Part shown: positions 10,699-23,442 of the stretch, piece by piece
How the letters are laid out: each line of letters begins with the position of its first letter
Position numbering within the stretch: position 1 is the first letter of the stretch
NCBI GenBank assembly: GCA_014529385.2
Contig: CM043957.1
Coordinates: 65,113,003-65,177,002, forward strand
From: Adiantum capillus-veneris
Taxonomy: Eukaryota > Streptophyta > Polypodiopsida > Polypodiales > Pteridaceae
DNA length: 64,000 bases
Direction of reading: 5' to 3'
Program-made: the position numbers and the translations under genes
Notes under the pieces: generated by a model
Databases searched by the model: none
What the model was told of the DNA's origin: nothing
The model's input: the letters and a program-made list of their open reading frames with translations, nothing else

Positions 10699-11472
10699 CT
10701 ATCTATCTGTCTCACCGTGAGAATCACTAGCGCGTGGTCGAAAAAAGGTAGTCTCGCCAGCCAGGATGCAAACATACCCCCCCATATCACAAATGTGGTC
10801 ACTAGCGTAGAAGCGATCTATCCTAGATAGATTCACCCCTCCTACCTTGCCATCAGAGTGAGAGAAAGACAATCTATATGGGGGTCTCACAAAACCTAAG
10901 TGCTACCAAACATCAGAAACCCTCATAGTCATACAGAGCCACTCCCAAGTTGCCAACTCAACCCCGTGTACCGTAGCATGGCCACCTCCAATCATGTCAG
11001 AGGGGTCCTCCAGCATGTTGAAGTCCCCCCCAACACACCACTTCTCTGCATGCGACAAAGACTCAACAACATGACACCAAAACTCTACTCGTGCACTTGC
11101 CACATTGGGTGCATATATGTTCAAGAAACCCATAAGGCAACCCTAAACTTGCATAGTAATCCATTGAGCTCTACATGGCACAATAATACCTCTGCCCACA
11201 ATGGCCTGCTGCCAAGAATTCACAATAGTTATACATACCCCTCCTTAGATACCTCTTGGTCCAAATGAAGCTAACCAAAACGTCTCTTAGCAACCACGCA
11301 AAATCTGACCACATTGTCTAATGTGGCTCTCATGCAGATGATGCTCTTGAAGCATAAGAATGTCAATCTCACCACCCACAAGGCATCCCTGAAGCTCTTG
11401 AGGCAACCAACCCCTCTGATACTGAAATTGGGGCCCTTCCATACCCTGCACATTCCATTTAATGATCCTCAA
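10699..11472 (-). pseudogene. LINE ORF2 apurinic/apyrimidinic-type endonuclease domain
   Basis: In separate frames the minus strand shows the ordered signatures of the L1-type endonuclease: IIKWNVQGM (Asn), ILMLQEHHLHESH (catalytic Glu), LNIYAPN, CVGGDFNML (Asp/Asn), SRIDRFYAS and a weak final S-D-H site. This domain nicks target DNA to prime reverse transcription. At least two frameshifts separate the pieces. Confidence 0.78.
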
Positions 11473-12098
11473 CAGCCAACCTCACTCAAATCCCCCCTTG
11501 CTATGTATTTGTACATGAGGACTCTTGGATAGAGGATGTAGCCTTACGGGTTGCACGCTCGGCCTGGGCTTGGGTGAGACAATCACTTTAGACGTGCTTG
11601 TCTAGAGGTTTCTTGGATGCGGATTACTCTCCATCCAAACGGGCCTCAAAGATAGCGAGGTTGGCTGTTGTTGTCTTAGGAGGAGTGTGGGATGGGTCGG
11701 GAGATGAGGTTGAGGGCCCCACTGGGGAGAGAGGAGGAGCAGGAGGTGGGGGAGGCGGGGGAGGCAAAACTTAGGCGTCTGAGAATGGCGGGGGGGGGAG
11801 GCGGTGGAGAGGATGGAGTTGAGGTGGAGGGAGCCTCCTCAAGGGGGGTCCTACTGAAGGAGGTCAAAATGGTTCCCTACCGAAACCCAATGCTGCTAAG
11901 CTGCAAGGTTTCAGTCACTACGGGGAGTAGTGTGGCAAGTCCGTCCTTGTCGGTGTCGGAAAGGCACCTACTACCAGCCATCAGCTGTATGATCGCTGGC
12001 CTCATTCGAGGTACCAGTCTCTGTGTCATGGGTAGCTGTCTCATGGGCATGCTTAGCCTTGGTAGACTGCTAATGCACTTTCGGGTTCTCCTGCAAGG

Positions 12099-12445
12099 AC
12101 ATGCCTTTGCTAAGTGGCCAATCTATCTGCAAATGAAGCACTAGTTTGAAAGACCTGAATACTCCACACTCTGTCTGATCCAACCCCTATTCACCCGAGG
12201 CAACAATATCACCTTCCGGAGGAAGTGTGTGTCTTGAACAAGAACCCAAACAGTAGATAGACCTACGGCCTTGGCCACATTTAAAGCTACAGTGCGCGGT
12301 GACTCCAGAACTATCTCGAACATGGAACCAATCCTGGGGAGAAGAGGGAGGTACTCTCTCCTCAGGCCTGGGAAGCAGACTGAGATAGGCAAGCCAACCT
12401 CCTCCTCAAGCTTATCTATAGTAGGGTCGAAACCATGATGCCATC
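12099..12445 (-). pseudogene. LINE ORF1: DUF4283-like domain plus zinc knuckle
   Basis: The reading contains WHHGFDPTIDKLEEEVGLP, then CFPGLRREYLPLLPRIGS, then VILLPRVNRGWIRQSVEY, the usual order in plant LINE ORF1 proteins with a DUF4283 RNA-binding fold. It is followed by a C-x2-C-x4-H-x4-C knuckle at 12140-12099. A stop lies just before the knuckle and a TAG lies inside it, so the protein is broken. A proline/serine-rich open stretch (11867-11676) is probably the ORF1 tail. Confidence 0.72.
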
Positions 12446-13271
<826 letters not shown>

Positions 13272-13493
13272 TGTTGGAATTAGGGTTGCAAGGAAACGCA
13301 CACAGCTTGGAGAAGACAAAGGAAGCTCAAGGCACACAATAGAGAGTGTGTTACTTAGTGTGCAATGGAAAGATCGATAGCCCTAGAGTGATGCACGTAT
13401 ATACAATGCACAGGGAAAAAACCTCCTAAAGAGGGGAAAAATTCCCGGGGGGTCCTAGTGTGTTCACATCACTACAACATGTATATGGTAACA
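13272..13493 (-). repeat. Copia 3' LTR (222 bp)
   Basis: Plus strand begins TGTTGGAATTAGGG and ends ATATGGTAACA; read on the element strand it is TGTTACC...CCAACA. Near-identical LTR sequence recurs at 18134-18296 (truncated) and 52994-53221. Confidence 0.9.
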
Positions 13494-13559
13494 AATCCCC
13501 CTGGGAGTGATGCAGTGAACGAGGGCTGGCACGAAGAGTAAAGGGAAGTGCCATGCCCT

Positions 13560-15128
13560 AAGGACAAGATTAGACCACAAAGGGGAGCAAGCCCAAAGCT
13601 TTGCAGAAAGCTTCAAAACTTCTCACAAGATGATGCCTTTGTAAAAAGATCTGCAAGGGTTGTTCTGTGTTGGCACATAAACCAAGCTGATCGTTGTTGT
13701 TGAGAACCTCTCCCTGAAATAGTGGTAATTCACCTCAATGTCTTTTGTGCGAAACTGGGTTCCTCGCAACTACCAATGCACTATAGCTGTTAGTGTAGAT
13801 GATGTTGGCAATGTCTTGTCCAACACTCAAATCAGCCATAAGGCGTCTGAGCCATACACACTCAACCGTAGTTGTGAAGACTACCCTGTACTAAGCCTCA
13901 CAACTGGAAGTGTCCACAATAGGTTTCTTCTTGCTCAACCATGAAATACATGAATTTCCAAGCATGAAACAAAAACCGCTTGTGGACACTCGTGTGTCAT
14001 AACAATCATCCCAATTGAGTCCAAAACGCATGTAAATCTGGCAGTAATGATCCCCCTTGGGATAAAACAAGCCAAGATGCAAAGTGCCACTCAAGTAGAA
14101 AAAAATCCTCTTGACTGCCTGACAATGCTTAGACCCTGGGCTATGCATAAATCTACTGACCTGTGAGACTGCAAAATGAATATCTGGTGTCGTGTTGCAT
14201 ACATAAATGAGGCAACCAACAACAGTTTGGTAAAGAGTGACATCAACACGATCACCATCATCATGTAGACTCAACTTCGAACCTATTTCCATGGGAGTGG
14301 CAATAGGTTTGCAATCCTCAAGTCCAAACTTACATAGCAATATCTCTATATAACTTTTTTGACACAAGGCAATACCACCATCACACTGCTTAAACTATAT
14401 GCCCAAGTAATGATGCAACAGCCCCAAATCTTTCATCTAGAAAGTAGCATTCAAATCAGCCTTAAATTCAGCAATATGTGCCTCATTGGGACTAGTGATC
14501 AACAAATCATCCACATAAAGAACAACAATGAGAAGTGCATCGCCCTCACGCTTGACATATAATGTGCTTTCTGTTGGACTGTTACGAAAGACTAGTTTGA
14601 CCAAATGAGTGTCAGATTTCTCATACCAAGCACGAGGAGATTGCTTCAAGTCATACAAAGCCTTCTTACATCTTCACACTTTGTCCTCTTTTCCTTTCTT
14701 GAAAAAACCGCGAGACTGCGTTACATAGACTTCCTAAAAAATGTCACCATTCAAGAAAGTAGTAACAATATTGGATTGATGTACATCCCAACCAAAATGA
14801 GCTGCCAATGCACATAGAAAATGAACAGTAGTCATACAAAAAGTGGGAGCAAAATTTTCTTCATAATCTATGCCTTTCTGTTGTGCATAGACTTTTGCAA
14901 CAAATTTTCCTTATGGTGACCAACCTCACCATCCGGCTTGCGTTTCAACTTGTGAACCCACTTTGTACCAATGGCCTTTTTGCCAGGAGGCAAAACCCAT
15001 AAAGTCCATGTGTCATTTTCTATAAGTGCGTCATATTCTGCTTGCATGGCAGCCATCCAATTTTCTGAATTCTGTGCATCATCAAAAGTTAGAGGTTCCT
15101 CTATATCACATAAACTAGACACAGCCAA
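13560..15128 (-). pseudogene. Copia reverse transcriptase and RNase H
   Basis: RT pieces read NWMAAMQAEYDALIENDTW and AIGTKWVHKLKRKPDGEV (15128-14868), then DLKQSPRAWYEK and VVLYVDDLLITSP with an intact YVDD at 14517-14506 (14658-14437). RNase H follows with YQTVVGCLIYVCNTTPDI and STSGFCFMLGNSCISWLSKK (14367-13891). Weak similarity continues to about 13560 with the usual VWLRRL...NPVSHKRH tail. The first RNase H Asp appears lost, and the segments lie in different frames. Confidence 0.85.
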
Positions 15129-15688
15129 AACATAACAATCTAATGCATAAGAGGCATTGCAAGAACCTGAAGAGTACGGCTAGACAAAGGTGCATCCAAT
15201 TTACTGTCACGCAAAGTGTGAAATAGCCATTTTGGGATACCTCTAGCCTGCTCATTTCATCCCTTTCATCATCAAGTACATCATGTACATCTGCATCAGT
15301 AATAGGCTAGTCTGTAACATTTTCAGAAACCCCCATAGGCTGTACATTTGCCTCTTTGAATTTACATTCGAACTTCCATCACTGAAAGAGGCAATAAACT
15401 ATCATAAATGTCATGTGAGCTTATATTACTATCTCTAGTACATGACAGCAAAGGCTGAACAAAATCTTCCACAAACACAACATCACGCGAGACCAAAATA
15501 TGCTTTGTTTGCGGATGGTACAACCTGTAACCTTTGCTTTCATCACTATAACCAAAAAAAATACATTTGACAGCCTTATCATTTAATTTTGTGTGCTTGT
15601 GGTACTAAACCATAAGCCAAATAGCCAAAAACACGCATGTGCTCAATAGATGGATTTCTATCAATCATGCTTCATATGGAGTCATAGA

Positions 15689-16640
15689 CTACAACACTTT
15701 TGTAGGACACATGTTGAGTACATAAGTGGCACACATGACAGCCTCAAGCCAAAAAAAATGTGGTAAAGCTTGACTCTTAACCATACATCGTGTCATTTTC
15801 GTAAGAGACCCGTTTTTCCCCTCAGCAGCACCATTTTTCTGAGGCAGATACGGCTCTGTACATTGGTGTTTTATCCCACGACTAGCTAGATATGCATTAA
15901 ATTCATGAGACATATACTCACCCCCTCGATCGGAAGAACGGAGGGTGCCCATAGTACATTTTGAGACATTTTCAGCCATAGCAAGAAATTTCTTAAAGCA
16001 CATAAACACTTCGGACTTAGCCTTCAACGGATATACCCATGCATGCCTGGAGTAGCCATCAATGAAAGTCACGAAGTAAAAGTAATTTCCCAAGGACGGA
16101 GTTTGCATAGGCCCACAAACATCACTATGCACAAGCTGCAATCTGCAATTTGCATGTAGCACAAACTGACCCATAATTTGGAAACTTAGCACATTGCATT
16201 TCACCCAAAATACAGCCTTCACAAACATGTTTGACAGGTGCTTCAAGAGGCAGCGAAGAAGCAACCATATCAGATTTTTGTAAACGTAGTAAACTGGCAA
16301 AATTCAAATACCCAAAATGTGCATGCCACAGTTTTGCATTTGAAATAGCCCTTGAATCTGCAACTGCATTTGCAAAATTTTGTCCACACTTGTCATACAA
16401 ATTGAGCTTATACATCCCACGACACAAAAGACTAGATCCAACAATTTCATCACCAAAACTGAGATCATGAACTATACATCTGTCATCCACAAATTTGACT
16501 ACAAGGCCAAGTCTAGCAAGTGCAGATACAGGCAAAAGGTTTTTTTTAATCCCAGGTAGTAAGCACAAAAGAACTACCATTTGCAGCCATAAGCACAATC
16601 TTTCCAACTCCTTGAGCAAGATAAGAGGCATTGTTGGCAC
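15689..16640 (-). pseudogene. Copia integrase
   Basis: The pre-integrase zinc region shows LWHAHFGYLNF then CEGCILGEM (H-H-C-C). The core follows with LVHSDVCGPM (Asp), SSDRGGEY (Asp) and QKNGAAEGKN (Glu). The DDE triad is present, but the zinc region and core are in different frames with an overlap at 16125-16300, so a frameshift separates them. Confidence 0.85.
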
Positions 16641-16983
16641 AAGTCACCGTATTCCCGTGAGGGACAGGCTCAATAGAGGTAAACAAATCAGGATGTGAGG
16701 TAATGTGCTTTCTAGCACCATTGTCAAAATACCACACATGTGAATCTGCCGCAACTGACATACATACAACATGGACAATAGGATCATAAGTGCACTCTGC
16801 ACTAATTGCCCATTCTGCATCAACATCAATATCACAATCTCCTTTGACAAAAGACTCTACAATCACTACACTTGTATTGGACCCTGTAGTGGATCCAGCC
16901 ACTTGCTTCTTAGCCTCTTTTTCCTTCAATTTTGGACATTGCTTGATTAAGTTATCATTAGCTTTACAATAATGGCAACACAT
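16546..16983 (-). pseudogene. Copia zinc knuckle and protease
   Basis: The knuckle CHYCKANDNLIKQC (about 16977-16936) has C-x2-C-x4-N-x4-C, with Asn where His is required. The protease reads WYFDNGARKHIT (about 16731-16696), where DNG replaces the usual catalytic DSG. Both changes would disable function. Confidence 0.8.
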
Positions 16984-17127
16984 CTTCTTTTTGCCCTTAT
17001 CACAAGAATTTCCAAGCGATGTGCTGCTAGCAGAAGCATTAGGAACAGAAGTTTTGCCCCTCGCAACAGAACCATAAGAAGTGGTTACATTGTTGTTCCC
17101 ACCTTTTCTTTGAGCTACAATAAAAGC

Positions 17128-17825
17128 CTATTCAACTGCACATTGTCTAGTCCTGTTGTTTCTAGAAAGTGACTCTTGCAATAGCAATGGGCATAATGCA
17201 TCAAACTTGAAAACTTCAGGATTTCCTTGGGTCATAAGTCTCCAAGTACTAGCAAAAGTCTGGTAAGAATCTGGCAAAGCATCAAGAAAAGTCTGCACAA
17301 GTGAACTACCAGAATTGACTTCTCCTACAGAAATTAGTTGCTCATTAACATCCTTGACACCAGCAAGAAAAGTGGCCATTTCATAATCTTCGATTCCAGC
17401 TCTTTACGCAGCAAAGCAATTTTAGCCTCATTGCGGCTTGCACAAAGACCTGCTAGAATATCTCAAGCTTGTTTTGCAGATTTCGTTGAACTAATGTGAG
17501 GAGTGATAGTGTGCTTCATAGACAATGCAATCAATGCATGAGCCTGTGCATCTCTTACATCCCAATGAGACTACTCAGGCGTAGGCAAATCATCTTTTAC
17601 AACAGCAACCCTGACAGCAAAACCTAGAGCATTCTCAACATCGTCTGCATCCACAGTACCAGGACGTACATAAATGCCCTGCAGAATGTTCCAAACTCCC
17701 TTTGATACAAGTACATGTTGCATCATGTAAGCCCACATAGGGTAATTGTCCCCATCCAATCTATCCTCAGCAGAAAACATCTTGAACACATTTGTGTTGT
17801 TGTCAGCCATGGAAAATGCATGCAC
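17128..17825 (-). pseudogene. Copia gag (capsid) region
   Basis: Starts MHAFSMADNNTNVFKMFSAE and continues LDGDNYPMWAYMMQHVL, the typical copia gag opening. After a stop it resumes in readings containing SAKQA-stop-DILAGLCAS and NEAKIALLRKELESKIM, then ends with SYQTFASTWRLMTQ and CPLLLQESLS. At least two stops or frameshifts. A related, less decayed copy of the same segment is at 52355-52593. Confidence 0.8.
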
Positions 17826-18133
17826 CTAATGTGAAAACCACCCTAAATGAGGAGAAATTGAGTGAGATCAGCACGTGCTATATAGCACAACCCATAGTAG
17901 ATTGTATGGGACCTGTTATGAAGCAATTGGCACTGACATCAATTCTGCACAAAATAACCAAATTGCTTATGTAGACCTGGCTCTAGTGGAAACGGAGGTC
18001 GAAATGAGCAGACCGAGCTCTACTAGTCCACCCAAATTTTTTGTTCACCTACTGATGCTCATGAAAGCTCGTTGAAATCTAAGAAAATGAACAGGGGTGT
18101 TCTGGCAACTAAGCCCGGGAGGACGTGACTTGC

Positions 18134-18296
18134 TTGGAATTAGGGTTTCAGGGAAACACACATAGCTTGGAGAAGACGAAGGAAGATCAAGGCAGACAAT
18201 AGAGAGTGTGTTACTAAATGTGCAATGGAAAGATAGATAGCCTGAGAGTGATGGGCGTATATACAATGCACAAGGGAAAAAACCTCCTAAAGAGGG
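18134..18296 (-). repeat. Truncated copia 5' LTR
   Basis: Matches 13274 to about 13435, then similarity ends after cctcctaaagaggg, so about 60 bp of the LTR is lost. The base next to its inner end marks the deletion that removed the primer binding site. Confidence 0.85.
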
Positions 18297-19389
18297 AAAC
18301 AACCACCCATTTAAGCAAAAAAGTAAAAACTTATTTAGCATCATATGAATTCAAGTTCAAGCTATATGCATCAAAGGATGTCAAAATCCTCAATAATACG
18401 CACTATATCCTCAGCATGTGCAGGACCCCTCCATAATGGATAAAGACCATAATTTCTTATTGAGGTAAAAGTAAATGTTGAAGAGAAGATTTTTCATACC
18501 TCTAATACAAGAAGGTGCATCATTGAGGGTGTACGAAACCATGGGGTATCGTGCCATTCTTTATATGCTCTAGCAATGGAGATTTAAAAGTTTAAGAGGA
18601 AGAGAGAGGTGAAATAGAATAATAAGAGAGAGAGAGAGATGAAAGAGATTCAACAGACTTTGAAATTTCACAATTTCACAAAGATGCGTTGAACATTTTG
18701 AATGTAGTAGTGACACTACAAAAGAGTTATCCAAAGTCTAGCCTTCGAGAGACCACATTAGGGATTCTATAAGTCCAAGGACCTATGTTGTATAACATTC
18801 TGCAAGATACGGTGGGGTGTTTCAACTTGAGTGAATATCCTCAATCGATACGGTGTAGTGAGATCTTCAGCAACCCCCACCTATTGTGCAGTGGTAGACC
18901 TTTCATCACTCACAAACCAAATATTAGCTTGAATTTGACAATGCTCATGGTCTAAAGAAATGGCAACATGGTAGTATCCAAGAACTTCCATAGAAATATC
19001 TCCATCTAGATAAAGCATTTCATAAATACCTGTATCCATGAATTATGTAGAGCAAGAAAAGCTTAAAACTACCAAAATTCCACATAAAAACTCTTACAAT
19101 ATAATATGAGTTGTATCAAATAATATCACCAAAAACATAGCAGGAACTCTTCCCCCCCATTGCGGTGGCGCTTCAACAAAGAATGTCAATGTATAAGCCA
19201 ATCTTCTTAAGAAAATGATAGGTCAAGTTAATACTCTAATTCCAAAAAGAAGATAAATACCTCGAGTAAATTTAGTGATGTGAGATGCACTGCATTGAGG
19301 ATCCATTTGTGGCCAATAGTTTTATCTAAGAGATATCAATCAAATTTAAAATCAAGTGTGTCTGACTTTAAGTGAAAGCCACAATGTCA
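18297..19389. other. Non-coding gap between copia and Helitron
   Basis: No gene recognised. A short GA-rich stretch lies at about 18625-18645. The Helitron 3' end (hairpin plus CTRR on the minus strand) should lie in or near this interval, but I could not place it. Confidence 0.55.
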
Positions 19390-19403
19390 ATTTGTACTTA
19401 TTA

Positions 19404-21509
19404 TTATAAATTCGCTAGTTGTAATACTTCCTTGAATACAATGTTTGGAGTATAGTATAACTCCTCTTGAGTGTTTTCAATATTGACAACAATCCTCATA
19501 ACAGATGCACTTCGCACACGTGATATTGCAGCACACATTTGTCCGTGAGAGAAGACCAATGATGCAAGATATAGACCAATAATTCTCAGTGTTTGCCCTT
19601 GTGCTTTGTTGATTATCATACCAAAAGCTAGCCTGATTGGAAACTGACGAAGCTTCATTTGAAATGGAAGCCCTTGATGGTTTCCAACAACAAAGTCGAT
19701 CCTTGGAATAAAGACTATCTCTCCAATATTTGATCATGTAACTATCTCTGCCTTAATTACCTTGTGATGAAAATTTTTGCATACTAATCTGGTTACGTTA
19801 CATTACATAATCCACGTCTTGGATACAAATTTCACAGCAACATGATAGGAGAATTTTTTTTTCAAGACTAAAGCATGAAGTGGAAAACCACCACCAAGAG
19901 TAAGTTGAGATATTCAACTGTGTACAAATATGTATTTTACTTTGACATACAAATTGAATCTGCACTAAGATACTCTTTGCATTATCCATGCATTCTTTGC
20001 AATGCATAGTCATTGATTAAATCTACCTCTTTACTCCAAGGAGCAAGTATTGCTCATTTTTCGAAAAAACTTGCATGATCTTGCACATGACACAAATCTC
20101 CATATATAAAGCTTAGAAGATCCGCCAAACTATTTCTTGGAAGCATCATGTGTGAAGGCATTTTGACTCTATCTAAGTCTCCTCCATCATACATTTCCCC
20201 ATTGCCAATATCAAGCACCCAGCACAAAAAACTTTGTTGAAGCAAATTTGTACCACAGTCAAGTATACGCATATTTTTGGTAAGCCTCAATATCTTTGTA
20301 CATTTCCATATGTGAGCATATGGCACAATGAAGCATTTACAATGTCTATGCGACTACCTTTTGGTACAACAGGTAGTATTTGATGAAAGTCGTCTCCAAA
20401 CAAAATGACTTTTCCACCAAACAAGGTGTCTCGCTGCATAATATCTCTTAAAGTTCTATCCACTGCTTCAAATGTGTAGCGATGTGTCATGGGAGCTTCA
20501 TCCCATATAAGTAAATTTGCATTCCTTAAAACTTTTGCAAGTTTACTATTCACCTTTATATTGCAAGTTGCTTCAGAATGAAGCTCCAAACGTATCTTAA
20601 ACCTAGAATGAGTAGTTCTTATATTACTCAAAAGCAAAGCTACAATATCTGATGATGCACAATCACTCGTGAAAGAAGTGCATTATATAGGTAATTTTTC
20701 CTAAGCCACCAAGACCATCTAAGAAAAATACCTTCTCTGAATGTGTGTCAAATAGCTTGTAGCACTTGGTGATAAGCATCTCGTTGATCCTCATTTACTG
20801 ATCGCTCTATAAGATCTACTATGTTACATTGCTCATCAACATTAAACCTTGTTTCTTTAGCCATAGCACCGATTTCATTTAAGCATACCACTGTTGAGTC
20901 TATTGCAGGCAACATATAATCACAAATCCTCTTGCCATGTTGTTGCAAAAAGCATTCTATATGAAGAAAAGCTTGATTTTTTGCCACACCGAATCATACA
21001 CTTGCATCTGAAATACGCATCCTTAAGGCATAAACATAGTCCTCACAAAATTTGGTACAAAATCTGTCCCAAAGAGAAGTCGGATGAAGTGGCTCACAAC
21101 ATACTAATATAATTGCAAAGAGTTGCCTCAGCTGCATTCCATTTTGAAAAAAAGATACCTCTTGGAGGCAAAGTGACCATTCTTCATCATCTTGCAATAA
21201 TATTCTAGCTATGCATGCCCCTTATATGTATCATGAATGTGACCATCACACATTCGCAAGTCTTCAAAAGATTTACATCGCTTGCAAATATTGAGTAGCA
21301 TTCATAGGTAACAAACCTCACCAGTAGTTGGAACAATATTATACATTCTTCCAATACAAACACCATGTTGTCTTAGAGACCATGCCTTTTAATTTTTATT
21401 CCATACCCAACCACTTGGAAAGTCAGTGTATGTGAGGGTATTTGCTTTTGGAGAGTTTTGATTTGCAAAAAACCATTTTGTCAAGGCAGTTTTTTATTTT
21501 TCTCGTTAT
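19404..21509 (-). pseudogene. Helitron PIF1-like helicase part
   Basis: Walker A reads FFLDGLGGLGKI near 20735-20695 (the final Ser/Thr is lost). Walker B reads LLIWDEAPMTH and is followed by VILFGDDFHQILPVVPKGSR (20637-20287). The C-terminal end reads AFGMIINKAQGQTL, then SHGQMCAAISRVRS (19658-19404). The segment upstream of Walker A (21509-20748) has SFEDLRMCDGHIHDTYKGHA and other family landmarks, with many stops. Confidence 0.88.
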
Positions 21510-23442
21510 CTAGCAAACTGATACGTTATCACCATCTTGAAATGTAACCATATTTTGCAATGGAAGGTGTACTTGCAATCGTTGAATAGTTGACCTTTCA
21601 CTGTGCGTGTCAAAGCCAATTATTCTCCACATAGTCTTGGATGCAGAAACATAATGTGCATTGAGATAACTCTTGATTTCATCAATAGCTCCTTCACAAT
21701 CTTGAAGAGCAACAATGACTCGATCATGTCCCTTGTAGATATACTTATGAAGATATTTAACGGCAGTGACAGCTGAGTAGATCTCGCCACTAATATAGGC
21801 TTTGTATCTTAGTGATAAGAGAGGGCTATAAGGAACAACCCAATGATTATCTAAATTGTTATTTTTGGACGGAACCAACCCATCTCGTCTCATATACACA
21901 TGATATCCACTTTTATTTACAGTTGTAGACGTCAAAAATGTTCGTGGAAACTTGAATCTACACTTTCCATCAACCATACATGGAGAACTTGGGTTCAGAG
22001 GACCACATGGACCATGAAAATTACAACAGCCAACTACATCAAATAATTCTAGCAACACACTCTTGTCAGGAAGATTTGCACAAACCAACTTGTCATAGTG
22101 GAATGTATCTATGGGCTTATATTTGGATGCAAGTATCAGCAATATATGAGCATGAGGAAGACCTCTCTTTTGAAACTATATCACTGTGACATGTCTAATC
22201 ACCTCCCCAAATACAGCTTGCTTGATAAGTAAATGCATCATATCTTGGAACTTCTTATAAAACACACGTGCAGTCACATCAGGACGATCAACAGCACTTT
22301 GTCCAGCAATAACGTATCATCTATTTCCTTCCATCATGGATTACATGTGAATGTGATGAAGAGATCCGATTTACCCCTACTATCAACAATTGTCATTGCA
22401 TCTTGGAATAGTTGGCACATATATCTTGGACCTCCAACAAAAGACGAAGGCAAAACAATTCTACGGCCAACATTATGACCTTCAACCCTCTCTAAGCCAT
22501 CTCTAGCCCCAACCATGTCAACAAATCCTTGGTACACTTCAGCACGAAGTGTTCTTTGATTATTTAACATCCACAATAGTCGTTACTCCTTCATACTCTA
22601 TGCATCATTAATTGTAAACACTCTCGAACACTATGATCTAAATTGGAACATGATGAAATCTGTTGTTCAACTCATGCTCGGTACCAAAAAAATATAATTG
22701 TGCAAACCATGGAACTTCATTCTGTCCTTCAACTAGCACCAAAGAACCAATGCTATGATACACACAGCCATGTACCTTAAAAGTATACACACCTCTCCCA
22801 CCATAATTAATAGTCTCATCAATATGGGCACCAAGAGACACAAATTCTAATGCATTATTATATCCCCGAATATTTTGTAAGAACTGTCTACTTCTTGTTG
22901 TGGTTGAACTCATTAAATCTTTCAGTTCATTTGAAGGCTCATTGAAAGAAAGTAATCTAACTCTTCCATTAGAGCAACAATATTTACCCACAAACGTTTG
23001 GATAGTCTTTCTTTCATCCTTCCAAGCCTTTGCTCCACATTTGGAGCAAACAAAATCTAAGATTTCTAAGTTGTGTGCCACACACTTTTTGGAAAGAACA
23101 GATGTAAAATAAGAGAAGGTGGGTATTCAAAGCGGATGGACAAATGATGCTTTGCTACTTTAGAATAGTTTTCGTCTTCAAGGATAAAAATACGCTCTAC
23201 AGTCTCTTGATTACATCGCAATGCTATGTTCTCGGTTGTCCCAACATCCATGGATTCAGAATTTCCTTCATGTACATCAGGAAAGAACTGTCTTTCATTG
23301 CAAACCAATAAAGTTCCAATAGTATTTTGTAGTGAATACCTTGTTCTATCTCGTGCTATTTGGCGTCTCGCCTTTCGTGATTCATCACATAGTCGACTAC
23401 GTCATGCATGACCAAGTGATAATATACGTGGTTTAGATACCA
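21510..23442 (-). pseudogene. Helitron N-terminal and Rep (HUH/Y2) part
   Basis: The N region has CSKCGAKAW, then LQNIRGYNNALEFVSLGAH and GVYTFKVHGCVYHSIGSL (23081-22638), and GRRIVLPSSFVGGPRYM plus LFITFTCNP (22576-22334). The HUH site reads LPHAHILLIL (HAH at 22154-22146). The Tyr region reads VKYLHKYIYKGHDRVIVALQ near 21760-21690, matching the usual YLxKYxxKG block. Frames change at about 22600 and 22330. Confidence 0.9.

Larger units (their letters stand above)
9995..12445 (-). mobile_element. Broken LINE retrotransposon (ORF1, endonuclease, start of RT)
   Basis: Minus-strand order is a DUF4283-like ORF1 (about 12445-12141), a CCHC knuckle (12140-12099), a Ser/Pro-rich tail (about 11867-11676), an AP-type endonuclease (11472-10699), a linker (10444-10178), and the first residues of the reverse transcriptase (about 10100-9995). 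The element stops abruptly near 9995, where the AT-rich inverted-repeat region begins. The RT core and 3' end are missing. LINEs usually lose their 5' end, so this points to a later break or insertion. Stops and frameshifts show it is dead. Confidence 0.8.
13272..18296 (-). mobile_element. Decayed Ty1/copia LTR retrotransposon
   Basis: A minus-strand element with its 3' LTR at 13272-13493 (TG...CA) and a truncated 5' LTR at 18134-18296 of the same sequence. A polypurine tract (rc of atccccctggga) lies just inside the 3' LTR. Internal order is gag, protease, integrase, RT, RNase H, which defines copia. At the 5' LTR junction the primer binding site is missing: compared with the related copy at 52980-52993, about 16 bp covering the rc of TGATATCAGAGC have been deleted. 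Stops and frameshifts break every domain, so it cannot move by itself. Confidence 0.9.
19390..23442 (-). mobile_element. Decayed Helitron encoding Rep-helicase
   Basis: The minus strand carries, in order, a Helitron-like N region, an HUH/Y2 Rep endonuclease and a PIF1-type helicase, the single-protein design of autonomous Helitrons that transpose by rolling-circle replication. The probable start is the ATG at 23442 (MVSKPRILSLGHA). The order of blocks matches the family from end to end, but more than ten stops and frameshifts are visible, so it is a pseudogene. The TC 5' end and CTRR 3' end were not identified. Confidence 0.9.
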
